A stretch of DNA of 64,000 nucleotides from an uncultured Chromatiaceae bacterium. Its GTDB lineage: Bacteria; Pseudomonadota; Gammaproteobacteria; Chromatiales; Chromatiaceae. The first letter of the stretch is position 1. Every line of letters starts with the position of its first letter. The translations under genes were made by a program, and so were the position numbers. Positions 1 to 9,489 of the stretch are shown here, piece by piece. The DNA is taken from assembly GCA_937923175.1 (NCBI GenBank), contig CALALB010000017.1:1-64000 (forward strand), written 5' to 3'. A model generated the notes under the pieces. It had not been told where the DNA came from. It ran no database searches and was given only the letters and a program-made list of their open reading frames with translations.

Positions 1-26
1 AAAACACCCCATCACTGAGGGGTTAC
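1..26. repeat. 26-nt intergenic repeat copy 1 (aaaacaccccatcactgaggggttac), 5-bp stem hairpin
   Basis: Identical 26-mer at 1-26 and 7193-7218; contains ACCCC-N8-GGGGT inverted repeat. Confidence 0.8.
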
Positions 27-219
27 AAAGGGAACACCCTCGGTTCTTCCTCATGGAAGGATCTACGGGAAGCCCGAGCAAGATGAGTTTTAGATCAACC
101 TCTACGCAAACCATAAACAGACGGAGATTGATTTTTGTGAGGGTTAATAGTATGTTTAATGGTATTGACGTTCAACCAAGGATCAAAAGGATTTCTTTTT
201 CACAACCCATGGAGGAGGT

Positions 220-708
220 GTGAGCATGCAAGTCTTGATTCTCTATTATTCAAAAGGCGGACATACTCGTAAATTGGCAGAAAAGATTGCGGAAGGGGTA
301 AACTCGGTTGCAGGGGTTCAGGCGCTTCTTAAATCAACCCAGGAAGTAACCCAGGACGATTTTTTAAACTCCGCCGGCATCATTGCAGGTTCTCCAGTCT
401 ATTTTGGAGCCCTGGCGTGGGATTTGAAGCGGATCTTCGACGAGTATGTAGGGATTCGAAAAAAGATGGAGAACAAAGTCGGAGCTGCTTTCGCCACCTC
501 AGGAGATCCCTCGGGAGGAAAAGAGACAACAATGATGTCCATCCTACAGTGCATGCTCATCTATGGAATGATCATCGTTGGAGACCCGATGGAAGCAACC
601 GGTCATTACGGGGTGGCCTGTGTGGGCGCTCCGGATGAAAAAGCCTCAGAGAATGGCCGCAAATTAGGGAAACGGGTGGCTGAACTCTGCAAAAAGTTGA
701 CCTCCTGA
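220..708 (+). CDS. flavodoxin family / NAD(P)H:quinone oxidoreductase-like (WrbA-like) protein
   Basis: N-term ILYYSKGGHTRKLAEKIAEGV and GSPVYFGALAWDLK flavodoxin-like FMN loops; RBS ggaggaggtg suggests ATG at 226. Confidence 0.8.
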   Translation: MSMQVLILYYSKGGHTRKLAEKIAEGVNSVAGVQALLKSTQEVTQDDFLNSAGIIAGSPVYFGALAWDLKRIFDEYVGIRKKMENKVGAAFATSGDPSGGKETTMMSILQCMLIYGMIIVGDPMEATGHYGVACVGAPDEKASENGRKLGKRVAELCKKLTS

Positions 709-723
709 GATGGATCATGCCTG

Positions 724-1617
724 ATGTCAGCAAAGAACCAACGTATTGGCCATCTTTTCCTGATGATTGTCATCTTAACCTGGGGAGCAAACTACGGGAT
801 TGTTAAATCTGCTTTTGTTGATTTACCACCTGTTCTCTTTGGAGCCATTCGTTTTACGCTCTGCGGTCTACTTGTCCTTCTTCTAACCTTAAAAAGGGAA
901 GGAACCATTTCTATTCAAAAGCAGGACATCGGAAAGGTAGCCTGGGTTGGGATCTTGGGTATTGGAGTTTACCAGATCCTCTGGTCCGTCGGTCTAAATT
1001 TGACTTCTGCTTCTAATTCCGCCTTGATTCTTTCGAGCACACCTCTCTGGGGCGCCCTCTATGTTCATCTCGTCGAGAAAGAAACCGTCACCTGGAAACA
1101 GTACTTCTATATGCTCACTTCTCTCTTTGGAGTCACGCTCGTTATTCTCAAACCCACAGCCAGGCTCCAACTCTCTCTTGATACGCTTCCAGGTGATCTC
1201 CTATCCCTGGTGGCTGCCTTCTGCGCCGCCGTCTTCCTTTCGGTCTGGTCGAAACCCCTTTTGAAGATCTATTCTCCTCTTCGACTGATGGGATACTGCA
1301 TGATGATCGGTGCATTCGTGCTTTGGCTGGCTGTTCCTGTGATGGCGCCTTTTGTTGCCTTTCATCAGGTGAGCCTAAAATCGTGGGTGGCTTTGGTGTA
1401 TGCTATTTTTCTACCAGGGATTGTCGGCCATGTCTTCTATTATGGCGGAATCGAAAAACTCGGAGTCACCCGTTCTATGGTTTACCTCTATTTCATTCCA
1501 TTATGGGCCATTTGGGTGAACTATTTCTGGATGGGCGAGACAATTTTTCTCCAGCAGCTTATCGGAGGGGTGTTCATCTTCTTTGGAGTCCATGGTTCCC
1601 TCCGTCTCGCTCATTGA
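724..1617 (+). CDS. EamA/DMT superfamily transporter
   Basis: About 10 hydrophobic segments, WGANYGIVKSAF and SNSALILSSTPLWGAL motifs. Confidence 0.85.
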   Translation: MSAKNQRIGHLFLMIVILTWGANYGIVKSAFVDLPPVLFGAIRFTLCGLLVLLLTLKREGTISIQKQDIGKVAWVGILGIGVYQILWSVGLNLTSASNSALILSSTPLWGALYVHLVEKETVTWKQYFYMLTSLFGVTLVILKPTARLQLSLDTLPGDLLSLVAAFCAAVFLSVWSKPLLKIYSPLRLMGYCMMIGAFVLWLAVPVMAPFVAFHQVSLKSWVALVYAIFLPGIVGHVFYYGGIEKLGVTRSMVYLYFIPLWAIWVNYFWMGETIFLQQLIGGVFIFFGVHGSLRLAH

Positions 1618-2420
1618 AGATCCTCTTTCCAAGAGAAAGTTTTTAAAAACCCAAGCAGATGGGTGTTGAATGCCTCAGCCTGTTCCACGTTGGAAAGATG
1701 ACGGCAATGGGGAAGGATGACCAATGTCGAATTTTTAATCTGCCCGTGGATGGCTTGTGAAGCAGAAACTGGCGTTGCAGGATCATCCTCTCCGACGAGG
1801 ACCATTGTGGGAAGTGATATGTCACGGAGGCGATCAAGATAATTGAGCTTTCGAATAGCAGAGGCGCATCCGATATAACCTTCCGGGGGGGTAGCCAAAA
1901 ATTCTTCCTCAATGACTTTGAGCATGGGAGGATTCAATCTGCGGTAGGATGGCGTGAACCATCGGTCCATGGTCGCCTCAAATTGGGAGAACATCCCTTG
2001 GGTTCGCACGGCTTCAATCCTCTCCTCCCAGATGGGTTGCATCTCTTCAGGAATCACGGCCGAGGTATCACAAAGGGTTAGGCTTAAAAGGCGCTGGGGA
2101 TAATGGAGTGCTACCGCTTGACCAATCATTCCTCCCATCGAGAGCCCCACCCAGTGAACCCGATCAATCCCTAAAAAATTCAATAATCCGATCGCATCCT
2201 CGCACAGGAGTTCAAGCGTATAGGGTGCGGGGGTCACCTCGCTTTTCCCATGGCCCCGAGTGTCATAACGGAGAACCTGAAAGTGAGATCTTAACCCCTC
2301 CATCTGAGGTTCCCACATCTTAAAACTGGAAGCCAGAGAATGGCTCAGCATGACGGTAGGACGGCGCTCTCGTCCGGAAAGTTCATAATGAACTTCTATC
2401 TGGTTCACTTTCATACGCAT
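1611..2420 (-). CDS. alpha/beta fold hydrolase (3-oxoadipate enol-lactonase-like)
   Basis: GLSMGGMIGQ nucleophile elbow, DTRGHGKS, GEDDPATP, C-terminal His. Confidence 0.85.
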   Translation of the reverse strand: MRMKVNQIEVHYELSGRERRPTVMLSHSLASSFKMWEPQMEGLRSHFQVLRYDTRGHGKSEVTPAPYTLELLCEDAIGLLNFLGIDRVHWVGLSMGGMIGQAVALHYPQRLLSLTLCDTSAVIPEEMQPIWEERIEAVRTQGMFSQFEATMDRWFTPSYRRLNPPMLKVIEEEFLATPPEGYIGCASAIRKLNYLDRLRDISLPTMVLVGEDDPATPVSASQAIHGQIKNSTLVILPHCRHLSNVEQAEAFNTHLLGFLKTFSWKEDLQ

Positions 2421-2482
2421 CTTTTTCTCCTAAAGGTTCATGAAGTACCCCAAAGGACTCCATGTTTTAAAGGATAACATGT

Positions 2483-3529
2483 TCACTCTTCAAACGGTTT
2501 TCGATAACCAATTTCAAGACCTGGCGCAATAAACGGTAAGGTGAGAATGATGTCTTGATTTTCATCCATGCTGTACCCAACGATCTTTAGCATCAGGGAA
2601 TAAGGCCTTGTCCCCGGAAGAAACCTCTTCTCTTCCAGTATCACCTTTTTTAGCAACGATCTCATATCATGAAAATGCTTTGAGTTTAAAATCTCTCGAC
2701 CCTCAACTCCCTCAAGAAGATGACGATATTCCAGCAAGGTGCCTTTCAACTCCTCCCAGTCGGAGATTCCCACCCAATGACGGAGTTCCTCCTTTAGGGT
2801 TTTTAGGGTATGGTCCAGCCAAAACACTCTCTCTTTTGGTTCCACATCTAAATGAGTTTCTCCATCCCAGAACACAGGAGGGCCTCCATCCAACCCGAAC
2901 TTTTCGGGATCAAGATAGGCCATGGTTCGATTCTCTATATTGAGATAATAAAGCGTAATATGAAGGTGAGGAGTCTGGATAAAACGATTCCTCAAGAACC
3001 CTGTCCCCGAATTCCCCGAGAGTGCGACGATCTGACCCCTTAAGAGAGGCCTCACTCCCTCTTCTGGAGCTTGTTTCACCTCTCCTTTTAAAAAATACCT
3101 GCGATCAGAAAAAATTTTATTTAAGTGACCATAACTGACACGATAGGAGGGACGATACTTGTTGATCAATAAAATATAGATGGAACCATGCTTATCCTTT
3201 GTGGCTTGCCTTAAATAAGAAGCCATCATTGGAACCAGTGGCGTGTTCATTGGTACATCATAATCGACTCCTGGCGTGGCTCCCCCTTGGATATGTCCAT
3301 GAAAATGGCTTGGCCCTCCATAGGCGGCTGACCAGCGAAGAGGAGGGCCATAAATGGGATCCCAATATTTTAAGAACCGTTCATCATATTCATAAAGGAA
3401 GGGCTCTTTGGGAGTCAGGCTTCCAGCAAACTTTCCGGTACAACTCCAAAGGGCCTGATGGAATAACCCCACCCCAAGAGCCATTTGACTGGCTTTTTTT
3501 AAGAGATCTCTTCGGGTAAAATCCTGCAT
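2483..3529 (-). CDS. Tat-signal, M23/lysostaphin-fold peptidase-like exported protein
   Basis: N-term FTRRDLLKKASQMALG twin-Arg motif; HIQGGATPGVDYDVPMNTPLVPM and HLHITLY resemble M23 zinc motifs. Confidence 0.65.
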   Translation of the reverse strand: MQDFTRRDLLKKASQMALGVGLFHQALWSCTGKFAGSLTPKEPFLYEYDERFLKYWDPIYGPPLRWSAAYGGPSHFHGHIQGGATPGVDYDVPMNTPLVPMMASYLRQATKDKHGSIYILLINKYRPSYRVSYGHLNKIFSDRRYFLKGEVKQAPEEGVRPLLRGQIVALSGNSGTGFLRNRFIQTPHLHITLYYLNIENRTMAYLDPEKFGLDGGPPVFWDGETHLDVEPKERVFWLDHTLKTLKEELRHWVGISDWEELKGTLLEYRHLLEGVEGREILNSKHFHDMRSLLKKVILEEKRFLPGTRPYSLMLKIVGYSMDENQDIILTLPFIAPGLEIGYRKPFEE

Positions 3530-3657
3530 GGTTGATCTGACCCCTTCCGGATCACTATCTTATGTGTAACTGATCCGGTTATCGTTAGGCAACTTCCTCA
3601 TTGCATTGGGAAAAAGATAAGTTAAAATTATGTAAAAATCTCATCAGGAGGTGTACT

Positions 3658-4035
3658 GTGCAAAGAAGAGAATTTCTTTTATCCTTGCCTTTCTTTTTCC
3701 TTACCCTCCATGCAGGAGTTGCACTCGCAAATAAAGCTTCAACTTCTATCGAAGCTCCTCAAGTTGTCCCCAAAGGGTCGGAGGCTGTTATTCGTGTGAC
3801 TGTCACCCATAAAGGAAACAGTTTTCTTCACTACACTAAATCCCTCCAGGTCGGAGCCAATAAAAAGGAGATTGCTCGATGGGATTTTTCGGCAAACGAA
3901 AGACCTGAGTCAGAGATCTTTACCAGAGAGGTCAAACTAACCGTCCTTGAAGACACGGAAATAATGGCTGAGGCACATTGTAATATCCATGGAAGCACCG
4001 GACCCGCGACAGTAAAGATTGCTGTCAGGGGATAG
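3658..4035 (+). CDS. exported desulfoferrodoxin/superoxide reductase-like protein
   Basis: GTG start at 3658 behind aggaggtg; signal QRREFLLSLPFFFLTLHAGVALA; VTHKGNSFLHY and CNIHG metal-site motifs. Confidence 0.6.
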   Translation: MQRREFLLSLPFFFLTLHAGVALANKASTSIEAPQVVPKGSEAVIRVTVTHKGNSFLHYTKSLQVGANKKEIARWDFSANERPESEIFTREVKLTVLEDTEIMAEAHCNIHGSTGPATVKIAVRG

Positions 4036-4099
4036 ACTCCATAAGGAACCCTATCAAAGAATCAAAAATGATTCAATGGGGTGAAGGAGGGTTTATTTC

Positions 4100-4282
4100 A
4101 TGACTCTGGGTGGGATATCGATCATTCTGATTTTGGGAATTTTAAACTTTCTGTTAATCCTCTTTCAGTTAAGTTCGGGGCGTCGATGGATTAAGGTCCC
4201 TTTTGGAGTCCATCGAAAAACAGGCACAATCCTTTTAATCAGCGCCACGATCCATGCCGTCCTGGCTTTCTTAGCTTCATAA
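4100..4282 (+). CDS. 60-aa two-helix membrane protein with paired His
   Basis: Hydrophobic ORF with HRKTGTILLISATIHA segment; follows the SOR-like gene on the same strand. Confidence 0.55.
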   Translation: MTLGGISIILILGILNFLLILFQLSSGRRWIKVPFGVHRKTGTILLISATIHAVLAFLAS

Positions 4283-4305
4283 AGAAAAGCCAGAGCGGGC
4301 ACCAT

Positions 4306-4750
4306 CTAGATTGCTTCATCAAGAAGATAGTCCCAATATCCTGTAAATTCCTTACGACTGATCACGCGAACCGCTTGAACAGCATTGTCTTCTCCATACC
4401 CTGCAATCACAAGCGATTCTCCCTCCTCAACCTTTTAGGATTGCCCCAGTTTGATTGGTTTTACCTGGAGAGGAGTTTCCGCGTCTTCAAAAGCCCGAAT
4501 CCCGTGGCAGGGTCGTATCCTGTTGAAGGTAGCTTTAACCGGTTTCCCTGCAAAAGTCGTTACTGCGATCGATTCTGCCTCGATGATGAGGTAGCCAATC
4601 ATAAGAATGTGCCCTTGGGATTCGATGAACACACCATTGCCTTCTCGTTTTATTCTCGGAGTCTGGGCAGGATGGGCTTCTTCGGGTATCATTGAAGGCT
4701 TGATAAAAAATGATGAAAAACCAGTTTCTCATCATCTCATCCCGCCTTTC
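4306..4750 (-). pseudogene. trypsin-like serine protease remnant
   Basis: GNGVFIESQGHILMIGYLIIEAESIAVTTFAGKPVKA resembles HtrA-type N-domain, but an in-frame TAA at 4437-4435 is followed by KVEEGESLVIAGYGEDNAVQAVRVISRKEFTGYWDYLLDEAI. Confidence 0.5.
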
Positions 4751-4874
4751 TCTCCTCATTTTATAAAAGGAGGGCCTTTGTGTTTGGCCCATTTTTCCCA
4801 TAGTGGAGATTGACCCCCTTCATCAAATGATACCGGTCACTTTTTAAGATGAAGGGGATGGTTACACCGGTGAG

Positions 4875-6179
4875 TCAGGGGAGAGGCTTCCAGGAGAAAA
4901 GCCTCCTGTAGGCAGAGTCTATTTTATCGTCTGGTAATTTCTCTTCTTTGAATAAGGCGTTACGGGACTTAATAAATTCTTTGATGTGACTCTCACGCAT
5001 AAAAGGAGGCTGATCCATTTGTAGTTTTCCACTTAAGAGAGAGGTCCAGTCTGGAAAGGAGAAGGTCCCATCTTGGACGTTCCACTCATAGGGGGTTATC
5101 CCTCGGTGGGTCATTCGATCTCCTGGATTCACTTTTGCCAGCACCTCATGAGCCATGCGAACCGTGCCAGTATGGAGTTCAATGAGCGTATCCATATCCG
5201 AATAGCCTCCTGCCAATACCCAAGTTACTGGAATATGAAGCAACCGTGCCAAAGCAAAGACATAGGCGTCCCTGATCGCAAGAGCTTTCTTGGTGATCCC
5301 TGCACTGTCGTAAGGATCCATTCCCGCCTGGTAGAGGATCAGATCCGGGTTCTGATGTTTGATGAGCTTGGGGAGAATCTCCGAAATGACCGCGAGATAA
5401 TGGACATCTCGTCTTTCACCGATCTCAAACATTCCGTGTTGAACCTGAAAGACACGGTTATTTTCTGATGTGGGAGGCCCTCCCATAGGACTGCCGAAAA
5501 TGGAAACATTCCATATCCTGGAATGTCCGATGATACATTCTGCGGTTCCATTCCCTTCATGTTGATCGAGGTCAATGATCATCACTTGTTTTGCCATCCC
5601 CTCTCGAATGAGCTTATGAGCGACCACGACCAGCCCATTGATCGTACAGAAGCCAGATCCACGGTTTGCGGTAGCATGATGATATCCGTGGCCGAGATTG
5701 GCTGTAATTGTCTTCTTCACAAGGGCTGTCTTAGCAGCAGCATAGAGTCCGCCCACGTTGAGGAGCCACCCTCTTGCGATGCTTTCATTCCAAAAGGGAA
5801 GTCCCTGGGAAGTGGCCAGATGAAGAGGTTCTCCGGTGAAGAGGGCCTTTAAATAGCGATCCGTATGAACCTGACGGAGGCTTTCAAGATCGATGGGGGG
5901 TGCCTCGGCTGACCTTCCAATGACCAGGGGGTGGTCTGTGTGAATCTGCTCTGGATGGATAAGGCGGTTTCGCCATATCGCTTCAAAGATCATAGGCATT
6001 TTGGTCGGTCCTGTAAGTGCTGACATACCTGATCGAGGCCCTATCAGCCCCCCAGGGTAGCCCGTATGATACCAGATCTCTTGTTTTGGCTGCCCCGTCA
6101 CAGAGGAGGGAAAAAGAACCAGGCCAATAAACCCAATGATTATGATTATGAGGAAGAACAGAAAAGAGAGACGGTGCAT
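4875..6179 (-). CDS. histone deacetylase superfamily protein with N-terminal signal/TM
   Basis: GHGYHHA, DLDQHEGNG, QAGMDPYDSAG, LAGGYSD motifs; N-term FLFFLIIIIIGFIGLVLF. Confidence 0.85.
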   Translation of the reverse strand: MHRLSFLFFLIIIIIGFIGLVLFPSSVTGQPKQEIWYHTGYPGGLIGPRSGMSALTGPTKMPMIFEAIWRNRLIHPEQIHTDHPLVIGRSAEAPPIDLESLRQVHTDRYLKALFTGEPLHLATSQGLPFWNESIARGWLLNVGGLYAAAKTALVKKTITANLGHGYHHATANRGSGFCTINGLVVVAHKLIREGMAKQVMIIDLDQHEGNGTAECIIGHSRIWNVSIFGSPMGGPPTSENNRVFQVQHGMFEIGERRDVHYLAVISEILPKLIKHQNPDLILYQAGMDPYDSAGITKKALAIRDAYVFALARLLHIPVTWVLAGGYSDMDTLIELHTGTVRMAHEVLAKVNPGDRMTHRGITPYEWNVQDGTFSFPDWTSLLSGKLQMDQPPFMRESHIKEFIKSRNALFKEEKLPDDKIDSAYRRLFSWKPLP

Positions 6180-6183
6180 TTTC

Positions 6184-6954
6184 CTAAGTCAGAAAAGGCT
6201 CCCAATGTTGCAGGGTTTCAAGAATGTACCCCGCCGGCAGTTTTGTGACGGTGCGGTTATGACCCGGTAGAAGGATGGCCACGTCCAATTCCGAAAGCCT
6301 CATTAAGGACTCTTTGAGGACCGTTCCATCTGCGCCATAGAGATCGAAGCGACCGATCGCATGATCTGCATAGATGACATCCCCAGGAATAAGAGCCTTC
6401 TCAGGAGCATAATAAAGACCGATACTCCCGAGAGAATGTCCTGGGATATGGATTACATCCCATGTCATTCCTCCGATCTTGAGGATCTCCCCTCCCTTTA
6501 ATTTGCGGTCAATACGAAACCGAAACGATCCTCCCTTGATCTTATACTGCATCTGGCAGATCTGCTGAAACATCTCCATGCCATAGACCGACCGTTCGTC
6601 TCCTAATTCTAACGGATCTCCTTCTGCCTGATGCACCCATAATTCTGCCCAAGGAATTCTCTTCTGAATCTCTGAAAGGGCACCAATATGATCGAAATGA
6701 GTATGGGTCATAATCACCCTTCGAATGTCTTCCAATTCGATTCCCATCTTCAAAATCGAATCGATCTTATCATTCCCCTTCCCAACAAGCCCTGGATCGA
6801 TCAGGGAAAGATCTTTCGAAGAGGGGTGGCCAATTAAGTAGGTATGAGAATCCGGCATCATCTCATCCTGTCCGGGTATCATATAGAGGCCTTCTATTAT
6901 TTTGCTCATCATCCCCCCCGATTGAACCGTATTTGTTATCGAATAACCTAACAA
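6184..6954 (-). CDS. MBL fold metallo-hydrolase
   Basis: THTHFDHIG, IPGHSLGSIGLY, GDVIYADHAIGRFD motifs. Confidence 0.9.
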   Translation of the reverse strand: MLGYSITNTVQSGGMMSKIIEGLYMIPGQDEMMPDSHTYLIGHPSSKDLSLIDPGLVGKGNDKIDSILKMGIELEDIRRVIMTHTHFDHIGALSEIQKRIPWAELWVHQAEGDPLELGDERSVYGMEMFQQICQMQYKIKGGSFRFRIDRKLKGGEILKIGGMTWDVIHIPGHSLGSIGLYYAPEKALIPGDVIYADHAIGRFDLYGADGTVLKESLMRLSELDVAILLPGHNRTVTKLPAGYILETLQHWEPFLT

Positions 6955-7192
6955 AGGGAGACTGTCAATTGAATGGTGACTTGACCAGTAACTCCTCAGT
7001 TAAAGAAATAAAAAAGGGTTGGGAGGTTGCTTCGGAAAAACCTTGAAGCGAAACCTCTGTTCGTCAAAACGACCCAATCTGATTCAAAAAAACCGATTCA
7101 AAGGACATAAGGGCCCTGATGAGGGTAATTTTCTATAATTATAACCGCTATTCAAGGTTTTGGAGGAGGAACGTTCCAACCCTTTTAAACCG

Positions 7193-7218
7193 AAAACACC
7201 CCATCACTGAGGGGTTAC
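7193..7218. repeat. 26-nt intergenic repeat copy 2
   Basis: Identical to 1-26. Confidence 0.8.
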
Positions 7219-7314
7219 GGATTCATTCAGCCAACGGGTTTTCCTCTTATTCCAGAAGAAAAGAGATCGTCGGGGGGTACGCTATGCTCCATGGGCTAAG
7301 CGCTTTGCTTTCTT

Positions 7315-9489
7315 TTACACATGGACAGGGAGTTCGATGAGAAAGGTCGTTCCTTTGGGTTTGTTGTCCCGAACCCGGATGTATCCATTATGGTCTGCGA
7401 TAATCGCATTCACAATGGTTAATCCCAGCCCCGTTCCGCTCTTTTTGGTGGAATAGTAGGGTTCAAAGAGCTTCCCTTTGTCTTCGTCTGGAATTCCACA
7501 TCCATTATCGCTTACCTCGAGGCGGACCATCTGTAGCTTTGGATCATAACTGGTCTGGATTTTGATCTCTCCGTCCTTTTCAATAGCTGCCAGACTGTTC
7601 TTGATGAGATTGATCATCACTCGCTTCATCTGATCCCGATCAAGATTTAAAACAGGAAGCTCCTGGGGGACAAAATCAAATCGGGTCTCTTTATGAGCCT
7701 CCTTAAAGAGAATGAGTGTCTCTTGAATAATCTCGTTAAGGTGATTGGGAGTTGGGTTCGATGCGGGCATTCGGGCAAAATTTGAAAATTCATTGACCAT
7801 CCCCTTCAACTCTTCAACCTGTTTTACAATGGTAGAAGTACATTCATCAAACACGGCTCCATCCTGCCCGAGTTTTTCCAGATAACGCTTTCGCAACCGT
7901 TGAGCAGAGAGCTGAATCGGGGTAAGGGGATTCTTGATCTCATGGGCGATCCTCCGAGCGACTTCCCTCCAGGCAGCCACCCTCTGGGCTTTCATCAGTT
8001 GGGTCAGATCGTCAAAGACCGCTACAAACCCGAGGGGTTTCCCCTCCTCGTCCTTGAGGGTGGTCAGATTGATGAGCAGGGAGAGGGATTTCCCACCTAA
8101 TCGGACGGTCACCTGCCTTTCGATCGAATCTTTTTGTGACATCCGGAGCTCTTCCAGCATTTCCTCGATTTTCACGACATATTCTGGATTCAATACTTCA
8201 GTAAACTTTTTATCAAGGATGTCTTGGCCTTTCACCTCCAACATCTGTTCCGCAGAAGTATTGATGGTGGTGATCACCCCGCGATTGTCTATGGAGATAA
8301 CCCCTGCGGCTACGTTCTTAAGCACAATTTCCATATATTTTTTTCTCTGTTCCAGTTCTGAACGACTCACCTGGAGATCCCCCGTCATCTGATTAAAGGA
8401 TTGGACGAGTTTTCCAATCTCATCGCTTGCCTTCATCTCAATTCGGACATTTAGATCTCCCTCAGCAATCCGGTGGGTGGCCTCTGCGAGTTCTTTAATC
8501 GGACCCGTGATATCCCGGGCCAATCGGATGCCAAACCAGATGGCTGAAAAGACAATGAGAAGGGTGACCATCAACAGCGCCATCATATAACTGAACTTGA
8601 TAGGCTTTTTCAGAACCTTCAACTGTTTATAATCAACAAAGGCCTGTGAGATCTCACGCATCTTTCCCGCAAGGCTCTTCGGAATAAAGTATGATGCTAC
8701 CACTACGCCAATCACCTCCCCCTGATCCGAGGAGGGGAAGAGGGGAGCAATCCCTGTAATCATTTCTCCCTCTCCAACGGGCAGAGTTCGGGAGATTTCC
8801 TTCCCCGAAAAACCCACCTCCAGGAGGTCTTTGGGCGGCGGTATCGAGATGGTCTTCAGAGTAGGGTCTTCCACTCGAATTGCTCCCTCTCCGTCTTTCA
8901 TAAAGAGTCCGAGGGCGCTCAGATGGTATTCCCGTCGTTTTAATTCAAGCGTTTCTTTCAGTGGAGCCGTGAATTTACCGTTCTTCACCATGGATTGATG
9001 AACCAGATGCTTGCTGATCTGCCTGGCAGAGGAGACGCACTGGTTTGCAAAATCTCGGTAGTAGGTCTGGGCGACTTCTAAAGATCCCTGGAGAGATTGT
9101 TCGACCTGAGCCTTAAACCAGTGGTCCACACTGTTGGTAATAAATCCAACAGCAACGAAGAAGAGAAGAAAGGTGGGGATAAACGTGAGGCTCATAAAAG
9201 CGACAACCAGTTTGGTTCTGAGTTTAGCCCCCAAAATCTCCCTTTTCCTTTCAAAGACCAGTTTGACAAGGTTCCGGATCACAAGGAAGATGAGAAGGAG
9301 GATAAGGATGATGTTGATGTTGATGAGACTGAAAATGATGATGTTGTTGGCAATTGGAATCTGTTCCCCCACCAGAGGGATTTTCATTTCGAGAGTGGTG
9401 AGAAGAACGATTAGGATGGCGATGATACCGATGATGATGAGTTCGTTCCGTCGTCTTCTCTGATCTGCAGTGAGTTCCTTTTTCGTCAT
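7315..9489 (-). CDS. NtrY-like membrane sensor histidine kinase (HAMP-PAS-HisKA-HATPase)
   Basis: N-terminal TMs, HAMP, PAS, VARRIAHEIKNPLTPIQLSAQRLRKRY H-box, DNGCGIPDEDKGKLFEPYYSTKKSGTGLGL. Confidence 0.92.
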   Translation of the reverse strand: MTKKELTADQRRRRNELIIIGIIAILIVLLTTLEMKIPLVGEQIPIANNIIIFSLININIILILLLIFLVIRNLVKLVFERKREILGAKLRTKLVVAFMSLTFIPTFLLFFVAVGFITNSVDHWFKAQVEQSLQGSLEVAQTYYRDFANQCVSSARQISKHLVHQSMVKNGKFTAPLKETLELKRREYHLSALGLFMKDGEGAIRVEDPTLKTISIPPPKDLLEVGFSGKEISRTLPVGEGEMITGIAPLFPSSDQGEVIGVVVASYFIPKSLAGKMREISQAFVDYKQLKVLKKPIKFSYMMALLMVTLLIVFSAIWFGIRLARDITGPIKELAEATHRIAEGDLNVRIEMKASDEIGKLVQSFNQMTGDLQVSRSELEQRKKYMEIVLKNVAAGVISIDNRGVITTINTSAEQMLEVKGQDILDKKFTEVLNPEYVVKIEEMLEELRMSQKDSIERQVTVRLGGKSLSLLINLTTLKDEEGKPLGFVAVFDDLTQLMKAQRVAAWREVARRIAHEIKNPLTPIQLSAQRLRKRYLEKLGQDGAVFDECTSTIVKQVEELKGMVNEFSNFARMPASNPTPNHLNEIIQETLILFKEAHKETRFDFVPQELPVLNLDRDQMKRVMINLIKNSLAAIEKDGEIKIQTSYDPKLQMVRLEVSDNGCGIPDEDKGKLFEPYYSTKKSGTGLGLTIVNAIIADHNGYIRVRDNKPKGTTFLIELPVHV

